Shown: positions 1 to 12,900 of the stretch, in pieces | Numbering within the stretch: position 1 is the stretch's first letter | Layout of the letters: each line of letters opens with the position of its first letter | Assembly (NCBI GenBank): GCA_030141605.1 | Contig: JAQGDQ010000086.1 | Location: 181,418 to 245,417 of the forward strand | DNA: 64,000 bases | Reading direction: 5' to 3' | Source: Tubiluchus corallicola | Taxonomy: Eukaryota; Priapulida; Priapulimorpha; Priapulimorphida; Tubiluchidae | Translations under genes and position numbers: made by a program | The notes under the pieces: model-generated | Seen by the model: the letters and a program-made list of their open reading frames with translations, nothing else | Database searches by the model: none | What the model was told of the DNA's origin: nothing

Positions 1-3000
1 CAAATGTTAGCAAAATAAACATTTTTTCGTTGTTTTGAATTAGGTTCTACCAACAGTAGAACAAAGCAGAAAGGAGTAACACAAGCATTGAAATTTATTG
101 ATTACATGAGTCAAGCCTCTCTGGTTATAATTACTGAAATAACAAAAATGATTATTGTGGCATACCATATAGAAAAACCTGTTCTTATTTTATGTAAGTC
201 TAATCGGCATTATTTCGAAACAAGTTTTAAGAAAATTGCAATCAAGTGATGATAATAGAATCCATGAATGTATCCATGCGTGTGTAAAGTGGTGGTAGCG
301 ATATGCAAATTTTACTTGCTTATATATTACACGTCATCAAAGTTCACAATAAGAGTAAATATAATTTTGCTAATAATATCGTCTAATTAATTATTTTGCA
401 ATTCACAACATACAGATTCTGGTCAAAATGACACATGGAAAGGTTAAAAGATACCTTTCTTTGAGTACACAACAGGTTGAAAGGTGAGATAATGTTCAAA
501 ATTTGGAAAATTTGCACTTTAGTTGTACGAATTTGTATGTATCAAACGTAGTTTCGTTTAATGGCAGATTTATGTCAGTTTTATTAACGCTAAAGTTGCA
601 ATTATGAGCAAATTTTAAACTGCTTTGTTTATTTGTAACTTCAAATGTCTTTTTAGTTAATATGTGTTTTGCCAATTATAGATGCTGTGTATTAGGTGGA
701 AATTTTTATAAATCTTGGGTTAAATTTTGCTTTAATCCAGCTTTCGTTGCAGGTTTATTGAATAAACTAAACTAAAACTTGGCGTGAATTCGCGCACTTA
801 ATGGTTAAAAATGATTAACCCCTCAAGGCCTTAACCAAACAACATTCCGACGTCGAAAAACGTGAGCAACAAGCCCTTTTTTAATTACTAGGACACGTTT
901 CGACCCACATACAGACTGATACAGCACAAGACATGAATGTAAAAGGAGTAGAATTTACTGTACATGTTTACAGTTGAACTTTGGCACATGACTGTTGGCG
1001 AATTGATTACATTTAACAAGGACGGCTCAACTTTGCTCAAACGAAGTACTCATAAACCACATAAATACAAATTATAAAATAACAGAACATAAAATCAATT
1101 CGACTAGAGCGCTTTGTTTCTGATATTCTACACAAGGCTTGTACAGCAGTTCTCGATACAAGACGATTAAGATTCGAAAAAATTTTCATTCTAAAAAGAC
1201 GTTTTAGTATAGTTCTCGGTGATCAGCATGCACTTTAAACACAGCAACCTGTTGATTTGGAAACTTGTCGACGGAGCGATGAAAGTTTTTACAAGAAATA
1301 TGTTTAATATAAGAAAAACTATGCTTTCAAGAAACTTCTTATTAAGAAGTATTCAGATCCAAAGTAGAATCAACAATAACTTTTTCAGTTACAAGGTATT
1401 CGTCACATTTTGTGAATTGTGATCATACGAATTAGTGAAGCCTTATAATTACACATTTATGGTATGTAAATGAAATGGGATGATTTTTCGTATCCTATTC
1501 CACTTTGAAGTACGTTATAAAATATATATTTTAACACATACAAAATTGCTAAACACTTTCTTATAATTAAATATTAGTTTAGGAGATTAATTAACAGCAG
1601 GCGAGCACAGTTAGTCGTCACAACTGACATAATTTTGTTAGCGGCACAAACATTCCATGAGTCTATATTGTACTGTGAGCCTGCGTTGTGTTTTTGTACT
1701 TTTTTATGTATGAATAATAATAATAATAATTACACGTGTTTGCAAAACGGAAAATTGAAAATTTGAAATAAAGTGCTACTATTACAGCGCTGACTATTAT
1801 TTATACCAATTCGACAAATTTCAACGTTACCGGAGTACCAACACGCGATTTTGCCACGCCAGAATTGAGAGGTACAGCGCTTGTTTTTTATGCAACGAAA
1901 TATACGCGGTGTCATTCTAACTAATGAATAGTGGTATGCATGTAACAGCGAAGAATTATATAACGGCATTCGTGTCAATAATTCTTCACGTTAGTCATTC
2001 ATTCTTGAGAAAACACTATTTTCCCTTTCAATACTTTTTATAATAGATCATTTTCAGCTATAACTTAAGGTTTTCCTTAAAAGCTGGAACCCAAACTGAC
2101 CTATAATGTCTACCCGTTTGCGTTGTCCTTGAAATTACCGAGTAACAACTGATATTTATAATCTTCTTTTCTTTACCTGCAAAATTTTTCCCAAAGATCT
2201 GAATTAAAAGCAAGATTGATGAAAGTCTCCTTTCATAAACATTCATTTATTCGGAAAAGTGGACAGTCATGTAAATCATAAATCAGCTGTCTCAAGTCAG
2301 TTATAATATATGACATTGTTGGAAGGAGTATCCTTCTTCTCAGATTCCCTCATGTAATAAAGATGAATGAAGACTTAATGAAGAAGCAGTTGGCAGTTTC
2401 AGATCTGCTTGCAAGGCGAGCTTGGCATGAAGCCACTTAGCAAATCTAACTTCCGGCATTTCCACAGAACATTAAGTGCCAATTGATTGGTAATACGAAA
2501 TCTATACTGTACACTATGTATTGGAAATGCTATCAGGAACGGCCATGTTTAGCTCGAAGTACCAATTTAAATGTTGCCCCGTGTCCAGTGAGATACGCCT
2601 TAAGTTGTATTAATTAATAAAAGCCAAGTGAATAAAATACAGGTCACGTGCCCGCTGTGTTTCGTCATTGGCAGGAACAGGTATCGGCCCCCAGAATGCA
2701 ATAGCTGAGCGTGTCTGAAATCTGCAGCCTAGACCACATGGCCGCCAATGAACCCAGGATACGTTAACAACCACAGCTGCCAACAAAAAATTCCTGAAAA
2801 TGGGAATATGGTTTGAAGCTGCCTGGATGTGGTGTCAGTTACAAGAGTTTGTCATTATTGTTTACAATGCTAGCCTAGATAAGAAGATGAAAAACTCTTA
2901 TGTAAAAACATCAATTGCTCTTCGAATAGCAGTCAGTTCTGGTCAGTTTCAGTAAGACTTTCCTTTAACATGTTTTTGCTTTACACACAGTTCTGTAAAT

Positions 3001-6000
3001 AATGCCATATTTTACCTAACATGCAATAACCGTGTCTAAAGCAAATAAGCAAACGGTAAGGGTCATCATGTTGGGTCATGGAATAGTATACCTTCAGGTG
3101 TACAGCATGTGATGCGTCATAACGAACTGTTACTCTTTGCGTTCCATTTAAAACCGTGTTCATCCAAATTACTATATCACTAATTCAAGCTGCTACAAGA
3201 TGTTAAACATTACAAGGTGTCACACATGTGCATTCTTGTACACACGTCCTCGCAGATGAACATTCAAAACAGGCCTGAAGCCATAGCACTACATTTACCA
3301 TTCGGAAATATCCCTCCATGCAGAAGGGTCACTAAACTCCTATTTCCAACTTAGCAAATCCATGGAAGTCGCCTGGCAAAAAGGAAATGGACACGTTGGC
3401 AGGGTGCCAGGGGACAGCACTGTGCTTAATGCTATCGAGAATTGCAGAAATTGGATTAATCAGCGACGAAATGTCAGCATAAATCTAAAGTCCAAGCAAG
3501 CACAAGTGAGATACAATTGATTTTGAAAGAGCAGTAAAATGAAACGCAGTAAGACCTGCTCGGGGCATAAGCCGTGGACAGCTGCTCCTCTAAGACAAGA
3601 TCATTAGAAGTCCAACAAGCAGATAGTAATTATGGCTGATAATCCGCAAGAACAAGAAGAGATAGTTATGGAAAATTCGAGTTCCAGACATTTGAGAATG
3701 CGAGCAAATTTGAACAGCGTACAGTTACGCCCTCTACAAATTTTTTGTAATCAACCTGGTTCGCACAGTTGGCTGAAATATGGAAATAAAATGTCTCTCA
3801 GTCTCGTGTATCATTGCAGTTCAATAAAATAAATTAGAAGTTTCTATTGTCTTCTAGTAATATGTTTGTCTGACTGTCTTTCTACTGATATTTTGTAAAG
3901 AAGCAATGAAATTTTGAAGTAATTATTTTTTAATGGCTGTTTTCATTTCATAGAACCGTAGAAAGGTAATATATGATATATTCACTACTAAAATAACAAT
4001 GAAGAGCTCGTTATGGAAGCTGGTCTGTTTCTGTTACACTATTATCATGAAACAAAAACATTAGAATTACATGTTCAAGCAAGCAATTAATTTTATTGCA
4101 CGCAGTAAACTAGATAACATCTGCCCTTAAAAATTGCAAACGTTAACAAGACCTTAGCCGATGAAGAACACAACAATTTTATGAAGCATACAAAGGACGC
4201 TTAAAACAGCATTCATATTTACAAGATGGCGGCAAATAAAATAATTATAGACGGTATGAAGTTTGTTTAACTGCTTTAATGTGAAGTGATATGTGAAACA
4301 GCAGCTGAGATGTGGTCATTCTCCTAGCAGACATGCCTTCACACATATTATTAAGTAAATGTGTGAATGCAACAAAACTGACCTATCAACACAAGCACTA
4401 TAAAATTAAGTTACCTTTTGAACAGCATCCTGTGCCCATATTTGGCCATAGGGCTTTAATAATAATAATCCCACATTCTGCGACGAATTTTTACATCTCA
4501 GCTATATAATTTTGCTGAAAGTACTTCTTTTTTTTAAAACGCTTGACCAAATTCACTTTTTTAACGTTTTTAATTTCTTTACAACACTGGATTACGATAA
4601 TTGTCTTGCAGGTAGTACAAGCAAAACAGGACGTTTATGAACAACACATTCTAAAAAGCCACGTTACACTCCTTCAACGTGTGCACGACGATGACACTCA
4701 ACAAACAGACTAAATTAAACTGCAATTACAAAGTTATCTCCTTCAACCAATCACAGATATTCACAAAGAAATATGGCACCCGCCACACCTTCAACTTTTT
4801 TGCTTTTACAAAATTCTACACTGAAACTGATGCGTGTTCGAGTTCGCGTCACCACATCCACACTTTCGCAGCCTCTCTGTCGAACTTCCAAACTAGATGA
4901 AAGCAACGAAATAGCTACGTTAATAGCCGCGAGAGACAAGAGCCGGCGACATTAAAACATAAGCGTGCTCTCACAGTTGAATTAATGCAGTGAAGATACA
5001 GATGACGTCATAAAAAGAGCGTTTACATATTTACTTATTACACGATTGCACTCACGGATGTGCAAATAGTGCGAGTCGAACGGTCACGCTAGAACATAAA
5101 ACTTTGACTAGAACAAATATTGTAAAGTAGACGTCACAGCATTACATCAAAATACTTATCAAGTGCTTTTAACTAGTATGTCATAAAATTTTGACCAAAA
5201 TTATTGCCAATTTACCAAACTATTCATATTAATAAGGAAACCAAGCATATGGCATGCAGTCACAGAACAGACTGACACCCAAAAAACTGCAGTGCAAAAT
5301 TTAATCGAGAAAATTCCATATGAAACAGATAGTAGTCACACCCTATCAGCTGATGATCCAGCAGTATATCCCAGTGTTTCGAATCGATGAAATTTAGTTT
5401 ATGAAAATAACTACTCATTCCTATTTTCAGGGAGTAGTCCCGAATGTATAATTACATAATGAGAAGGGGCGTGTGAGAATAACAACTGCATAAAACTGAA
5501 TAAAAAAATTGAAAGATTTGGGTAGAACAGAATTGAGATTGAAGTAATTGTTGCCCCCTGTGGAACAGACAGTATTATTGCCAGCGGAATTAAATAAAAG
5601 GAAATAATTTATGATTTATCCTACGAAAGATAAAACATGAAGTCATGTAGCGTATTTATACCGCTTTTACGTAAGTTCGTGAGCGTAAAGGGGACACAAA
5701 AAGAGAAAATAAAAAAGAGAAGAGTTTAGGTTGAACTTAGTTCTAACCAATGCCTATAAAAGCTGCTGTTCACGTATTTTTGCATTGCAAACACCGTGAC
5801 GTCACAACGCAGTAAACAAAAAACACTAAAAACTGTTTATTCTACAGCAACACAAAACAGTTGGTATGTTACTATGGCGAATGCATCAAATCAGTGTTGC
5901 TTGTGTTTGCTTCCAACACAAGTGAAACACGTAATTACACATTCAGACACCACACTGCAGTGCTCCAACAACAAACAACGAATTTTTTCATCTAATAAAA

Positions 6001-9000
6001 AGACTGACACATCACAGAAATAAAGGCGTACATAATAAATCTTCAAGCTTCAAAAACGAGAAATTCGTGTAACTGCACAAAAAACAACTTGGTCAGACGT
6101 GAAAATACGCATGCACCTAGCAACCACTAGCACAGCAATGGTAGTCAGATAGCCAGCCAGCTTTCTACTAAGTAAACTGGGGATAGCGCGTGTGCTCTGT
6201 TACTAGTTGCTGCCCGAGGCAAGGCCAGGCTCGAGCGTGTAACCGCGCTTCTACTTCCATAAAGCGGGGGCGTGCGAGGGGCGTATCACTTGGAAACTTT
6301 AGACGAAATGGGATAGATAAATCATCTTCGCTCTTTAGCCCAGGGAGGGAAGCAATTATTGAACTGCATAATTTCTTTCTACGTGCAAACTGTTGCCTGC
6401 ATACGAAGATGCTTCCTATTCTGCAGTTATGGCTGCTGCATTTAGTACAATAGACTTGCTAATAGAACATGTTCGATGCCTTGCTTGGCCCAACCTTGGA
6501 ATTGGGTAAAACAAATCGTAAAAGGGGAGTGTTTCTAAACGCGGTGGGATCTATACACCGTGTTCGTTTAGTAAATAAACTTCTCTAAGTTCATTTACGC
6601 AAATGTATTACGCAAACTATTTCTGCAAATGTATCATATATATTCCTTAACATGTCTTTGGAAATATCAACTTTCATTACTGAACGTTAAATAGTTTATT
6701 TAAATATAACGAGAAATCATGCACGGGTGCAAACTTCACAGAACACAATGATATATGTTCTCTTTGCACATATCGATCTTTTCTTAACATAAAAAGAGAA
6801 AATGCTGCACGTCACTTTTTGACCAACTTTGGACAAAATGCATAATAAAAACACCACATTTTTGGCTTTTATTTATACAGTACAAAACAAAACATTAGTG
6901 ATCTAACTTTTACACACAAAAAAACGAAAAAATGTACCATTACAATTAAGTACGGTACGCCGTTTAATTGATCTTACATTTGTATGCAAAATAAGGACAG
7001 ACTGAAAAAGCGTTGAATTCATTAAAACTTGAAAAACAAAATTTAAATCAGTTTTGCCTAAGAATCAGAACCGAGTTCTGATGCAACCACGTTAAGTGTC
7101 ATTTATACGTAACTCTCATCGGGTAAGCAAAAGAAAATTTACACAATAATATTCGAAAACTACTTATCATCACATTACATATAACTGTTGATTACAACAC
7201 TTACTTACAAAACAGATAAGCGTTGAATACTAACTAAATGCAAATTGCTAAGATTTCTGCTAAATCTGATTTCGCCTGACAACTGTGAAGGTTAAATAAG
7301 TCATTGCGGTAAACTCAATTGAGTGTGTAACCAGGTAGCATTACTGAGCTGAATGCAGGGTCGTGAATTGTTAACTACTTTTCATTGAAGGCTGCTAACA
7401 ATTTAACAAAACATTCCGATATATGAATCATGCAGCCAACCAACATCTACAGGGTGGCTCAGAAAACGTAATACCTGCATGAAAGCATACCTTCGTTCCT
7501 TACTTTTCCTTTACATTTCCTCCCCTTTCTTAGTGTGCTGACGCATGTTTATCTCGTTCAATCTCAACCGCTTACTTCAACTAAAGACGTTTGGAAACTA
7601 ATTCTATTTTCATTGACTAGATAAAGATACATATTATTTTGTAGTATCGGATGGCTGGGTTCTGGACAAAATTTCTAAAAAAGCCGAAATAAAAACGTTT
7701 CTACTTTTTTATCCTAAACCACGATCGATAGACAAACTTTGTGCCTCTAAATTTCAAATCAACCGCCACCTGGCACAGGCCTGTGCCTGACAGTTTGCGT
7801 CTGTCTGAAAAGTGGAAGTGTCTCAGCCTGCTGCCAATCTACATCTAAAGGCTAGATCAATGCTTCAGCCTCTGGGACTTTGAAAATGTATCGTAGATTG
7901 TTTCTATATGGCTTGAGGACATGCAGGATTTAGAGTCTATTTCTGAAACTATCTGAAGCCAAGGGTTCTTGTCAACTCATTACAATAGCAATCAGATTTT
8001 TTTTGATTTTTTTTTCGAATACGGATAGGTGGCACGGTCTCAAGGCACTTATCCTGTGTCGCATGAGGCACTGACTTACAACAAATGCAACTTGTGGTGG
8101 GATTGCCAGTGTCTGGGTGAGGGGAGACACCTGCTGATGTGCTACAAGTGTATATGTAGAACCTACAAAAAAATCACAAATGTGCAGAAAAACTTCGTGT
8201 TTTTAGCTTTGTCACTTTACTTATGTGTACATAAAAGTCTTAATTTAATAAACTTAGTAAACAAGTTGGATTCGCTAGTCCCTCTCGGGCATCATTGTCA
8301 CAGTGCCATTTATTGGGAAAATGCTTACAACAAAACAAACAAGTCTACGACTTAAGTGTTTGCCACATTAAACCAGTAAATTTGAATTAGTGATGCCAGT
8401 GTTTGAATGACGACTAAAAGAGCAAACAAGCAAAAATGCAGATCACGAGGCACCAACAATAAAAAGAACAGCAGCTAATGTGTTAAGAAACAAAATTGTC
8501 CAGAACTGCAAGGAACAAGAACTCAGTAAACTAAAGCTGTTAATGAAACGTGTTATTGTAACAGTTACGTGTGAATACAGTTTTAGTTTATTGAGATCCT
8601 TAGTTTACAAATGTTTTCTCCTTTACTGTAGATGTGAGCAATTATCCTTTTAACTCATTACCACAATGTAAGGTATACCCATTTTAAGTGCCTTTAATCG
8701 TACGTGCCAGCACCAACAGTATTGCAGCCGTCTAGTAACTGTGGTATGGACTCAGTCTTTGTACGTGGTAGCAACAAATCGGTGTGGTAGTTTGGTTTAG
8801 TAACAGGCTGAATAAAAAAAAATCTGCTAATGCTAGCCTGCGCGATTCGAGGGAATCAAAGACAATATCTGAGAATACAAAGTAAAATTATCTCTCTGGA
8901 TGAAATTATTTAAAAAACAACTATCAAACAAGAAAGTTCGTCCTAGACACAACAGTACAGAACGAAGTCGCCATAGCACTCCGAACATTCCACAACAATC

Positions 9001-9824
9001 TTGAATTCTTCAAACCACTGTTAACTACGCACTAAGCCAATTTGAGGTTTATTTACATACACAACCTGTAAACAGCAAAGAGGCAACAGGAATAAACAAA
9101 AACAAAGAAAATAAAGAAAATGAGCACTTTGCGTTGAAATACTAAAAGTTAAATAAAGCAAGCCTCCTCTGTAATTACATTATTTTATTATTTTTCATCA
9201 GTTAATTAACAGTAAGAATACAACAACTAAATAAGCCATAGAACATCCATAATGAATTAAAACTTCTTTAGACATGTATCTTTCTGAAATTTTTAAGAGC
9301 TGCGTGTTTAATATCCACAAAATGGTCAGGTATGTAGAACAAATTTTATGGGAATTTCTTTTGCAACATCACATTAATATTACGAGTGGATCATCACGAG
9401 TGAATATTATTCGGCAACCCTCATTTCCTCCTTCAAATTCACCTCATCTGTTTCCTCTTAAATAACTACTCAATAACATTCGCGATGACAAACTGACGCG
9501 ACAGTTTAATGCAACTTATCAAAATCATGTTCAGCTAGTACGCTGTGCCCCGGAGCAACTTGAGAAGAAGCAAGAAAAGCTCCAACAAACTTTCTAAAAC
9601 ATCCACCGATTAGCAAGGCCACCCTAATCTGTCAAACGCAATGATCATCATTCACAGGCCGTTTCTATTTCTAGTTACAAATTTGCATGAGTGCTGACAT
9701 CTAGCGGCCGAAATAATAATGCAAGTGTTGTGCTGTTTTCCATTCAGGACGAGCAACTTATTGAAATGCAGCACTCAAAACAACAAAAGTAGAAAGCAGT
9801 ACTAATGGAAACTAATGTACTTAC
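1..9824. other. PHACTR intron 3 or downstream region, no coding exon recognised
   Basis: I found no further RPEL repeat or conserved PHACTR C-terminus on the minus strand here. The sequence is AT-rich, with an (AAT)n tract near 1709, two perfect TGACGTCA palindromes (5003-5010 and 5797-5804), an AAGATGGCGGC (YY1-like) site near 4224 and a GC-richer patch at about 6180-6290. Open frames such as 8029-8355 (plus) have no recognisable domain and are not annotated as genes. Confidence 0.5.
4990..6300. promoter_or_regulatory. Possible promoter/enhancer: CRE palindromes and CpG-richer patch
   Basis: Two perfect CRE octamers (TGACGTCA at 5003-5010 and 5797-5804; the latter sits inside GTGACGTCAC) and a half-site near 5133 precede a GC- and CpG-rich stretch at about 6180-6290 in otherwise AT-rich DNA. 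It could be an internal PHACTR promoter or an enhancer. There is no transcript evidence, and CREs are short enough to occur by chance. Confidence 0.25.
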
Positions 9825-9905
9825 CGATCAACGGATCTGGTTTTAATATACCCCGTTGTATTAAATCTTCACGCGCTGAACGCATGGAAATTTGCCTTTC
9901 TAAAT
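9825..9905 (-). CDS. PHACTR: PHACTR exon 3 (N-terminal RPEL repeat)
   Basis: The acceptor is ATTTTAG|AT and the donor is ATCG|GTAAGT; the exon is 81 bases, phase 1 at both ends. It encodes the N-terminal RPEL-type actin-binding helix LERQISMRSAREDLIQRGIL. The Pro of the canonical RPxxxEL core is replaced, as is usual for RPEL-N of PHACTRs, and Glu-Leu appears as Asp-Leu. The last residues (KPDPLI) start the variable linker. Confidence 0.9.
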
Positions 9906-12900
9906 CTAAAATTGCAGACAAGACGTTTAATTAAAAAAATAACCGAAATTAACATAGCAGGACACTTACCCATCACAGCATAAAAACTAGAAGTTCAGCA
10001 ATTTATGAATTAGAGTTGATTTCTGTGCATTTGTGCACAATGTTCAACTATTCAGGTAAAAATGTGTGAAAAACAAGCTTTTCGTCAAGCAATCAGTTAG
10101 ACCTCAAAATACCATTACAATTGTCAGAAGATGGCAGCACTGCGTAAACATCCAGAGAAAAAAATCATGACTTTATAAACACTGCTGCCTGAAAATTACC
10201 ACACAATGGCATATACAACATTTCATTAACTGTAAAAAACGCAAGGTATTATGTATTTAAATACGTTTTAATTTTTTCGCTTGATGCCATACTGTATAAA
10301 AGCAATAGAAGATAAACTATTTAAGCTGTAATGCAATTTTCATTAATTAAAACCATGGAAAACACCTTTTCAAATATTACCAGCTAATTATGTTGTTATT
10401 AATTTTAACAGTTCCCATTTTTCTGAAAATAGTGCTGAAGAGGTTTATCTACTAAGTTACTTTACTTTAGGAATCTACGTGCAATTCTAAGTTTTAAAAC
10501 CAAGCTAGCTGCATTATATCACATTGTATTGTATTGCCTTGTATTGTATTGTACTGCAATGCATTGTGTTGTATTGTATTGCATTGCATTGTATTGTGTT
10601 GTAATACATTACATTACACTAGCAATAATGAATATAAATATTTTGGATGCATTTACAAAATAAATTTGGTAGCACCTATGGAAATCAAAACAGGCTACAG
10701 CAAATTGTTACCAAATCCATGTACTTGCACCACAGGTAACAGCGTCAAGAAAAGCAACAATGTAGGGCATTTCTTATGCTTATAAATGAAATCATTACAG
10801 AAGTATGGAAATTTTACATTGCATTGTAGATCAAGTATAAAATCGCATTGCCACAGTGGCAACCATACCACATTTGCTGAGTGCTGAACATAACCAGTAC
10901 AAATGAAAATATGCCCAGGCTAAGGCAACTTACTTGAGGCAGCTTGTACGAATTTTGGGCTCTTCTTTTTCCGCTTCCATTTCCAGGGTTTAAATATCCA
11001 GCCTAACCGGGAAAACCTACTTTTCTTCTCTATGGGTGGCTCTTTGGATGTTGGTGAGCCAAGAGAGCTGCTCCGTTGTTTGAATTCAGGATGACCTCTC
11101 TTGACTGAAAAAGAAAATACAAACATTTGGTACATGTGTATGCCTTTGCATATAATATACAAACTTTCACCCTCGATCGATGAAGTGCATGAACAATAAA
11201 AATATCTATTACTAATTGATTCTTAATTTTGGTCAAGGTAAGTTGGAGTCAGCCTCGTGATACCACAGGTAATGCACTTTTTGTAAAGATGGCAATGTCT
11301 GCAACAGGTATTTATTGCTGGCGTTTTCAATTCTCTTGCTGTATTATAGCAGATAATTATAGTTTATAAATTAATGAATGGATTTTATAATTAAGTCATC
11401 TATTAAGTAAGCTTAATAAACGACCTTTCAAGATTAATTAATAATTAATCTTAATAATAAGATGCCCATATTTAATGATTATGCACTAGTTTTCCAATGT
11501 TTTTAGCATGTGCTGCATTTGTGTAAGAACTACACTTGCAAACTAGCAGCTAAATTTTGGTAAATACAGTACATACGATCAAACAAAGGAAATAGATGTG
11601 CCACAAAAATATTTATTTTAAACAAAAATACCTTACAAAGTATTGAAATGTACGTGAGGGTCAGTGGCTGAATGAAATAAGAACGTGAAAGCAAAAAAGA
11701 ACAATAAACAAGACCAACAATAACGAAGAACAACAATGTAGGAAATTACAATTTAAGTCACTAGGGTAGCCCACAAACTCCCGAAGCCAAAAATACCTTT
11801 ATTATTCTATATTGCCAATAAAGGCAAGTACGTAAAAAGCAATATTAGCGCAGTCGAAGAAGTTTGCAAACCTGAATAAGTCAACGAATGCACTAGCTAA
11901 TCTACAGAGATGAATAATGATTGCAGGTAGATAAACAAGCCGACAGGTAAGCTTGATTGGCAGAGCTGGCAAAGCAATCAGATTATTCTTCATTCCATCT
12001 GACTTGGACAATAAAAGCAGCTTTATTAATTCTATCCTTGCATTAATGCTGGAAAGAAATCGATCAAGTCCTGACAAAGTATAGGCAATATGAGTTTCCT
12101 TTTGCTGCCTATGCATACACAGTATACCAGCAATGTTATTTCAAGAAGAATAGTACCAAACCACTGCCGCCACCGTCGTCGTCATGGCAGTAGTATTAGC
12201 ATGTGCCCTATGGTGTAACTTTTTCCAGTACAACTACACTTTCTTAAAGGTGGCTCACAATAAGCCAATTCCTAGGCTCTTCGACTTTTTGGGAAGATGT
12301 AGCATAAGTGAAAAAATTGTAAATTTTGATATTCCTAACTATGGTGTTATTACAAAAAAGATAACAGCATCCTTTATATAATGGGCTGGCAGAGGTACCT
12401 AATAATATAATTCACAAACTGTACGTTTACTCTTCATATCACAATACAGTTATATGTACGAATTGGTTATATACTATGTTGAACATTATGAGACCAACAT
12501 CTTTTACCTGTTTAAACATGTAACGTTTATTGGGTTTTATGCCTCTGCGTATTGTATTTTTAAATGATCAGTCTTGTGTATTTATGCTTTGTGTCTGGGT
12601 GCATATTTATGTATATATGTAAAAATATTTTAGTACATGTAGTTTGTTTGCAATTTTATAGTATAGCTGAGTGTCTCAATTTTTATATAGTGCTATGTAT
12701 TTTTAAATGTATGAAATAAATTTCAAATAAGAAATTAGCGACAGTATAAATGAAATAGCAGTCCTAAGTGTCCTGCTAAAATTAAAAACCTAATTTCGAG
12801 TAAAAATGTACACCACACAAAGGACGACATTCTAATGAGATTAAATCAGACTAACATTGTCAGCCATATGTCAGCAAAGTTGAACAAATGCATGAAATGC

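Noticed and set aside
7445-7480. ACAGGGTGGCTCAGAAAACG as a transposon terminus
   Set aside because: Resembles mariner-like ends, but no matching inverted end or target duplication was found nearby.
8029-8355. 108-codon Cys-containing plus frame
   Set aside because: No recognisable domain, no splice structure, and the end is low complexity; possibly a degraded element but not supportable.
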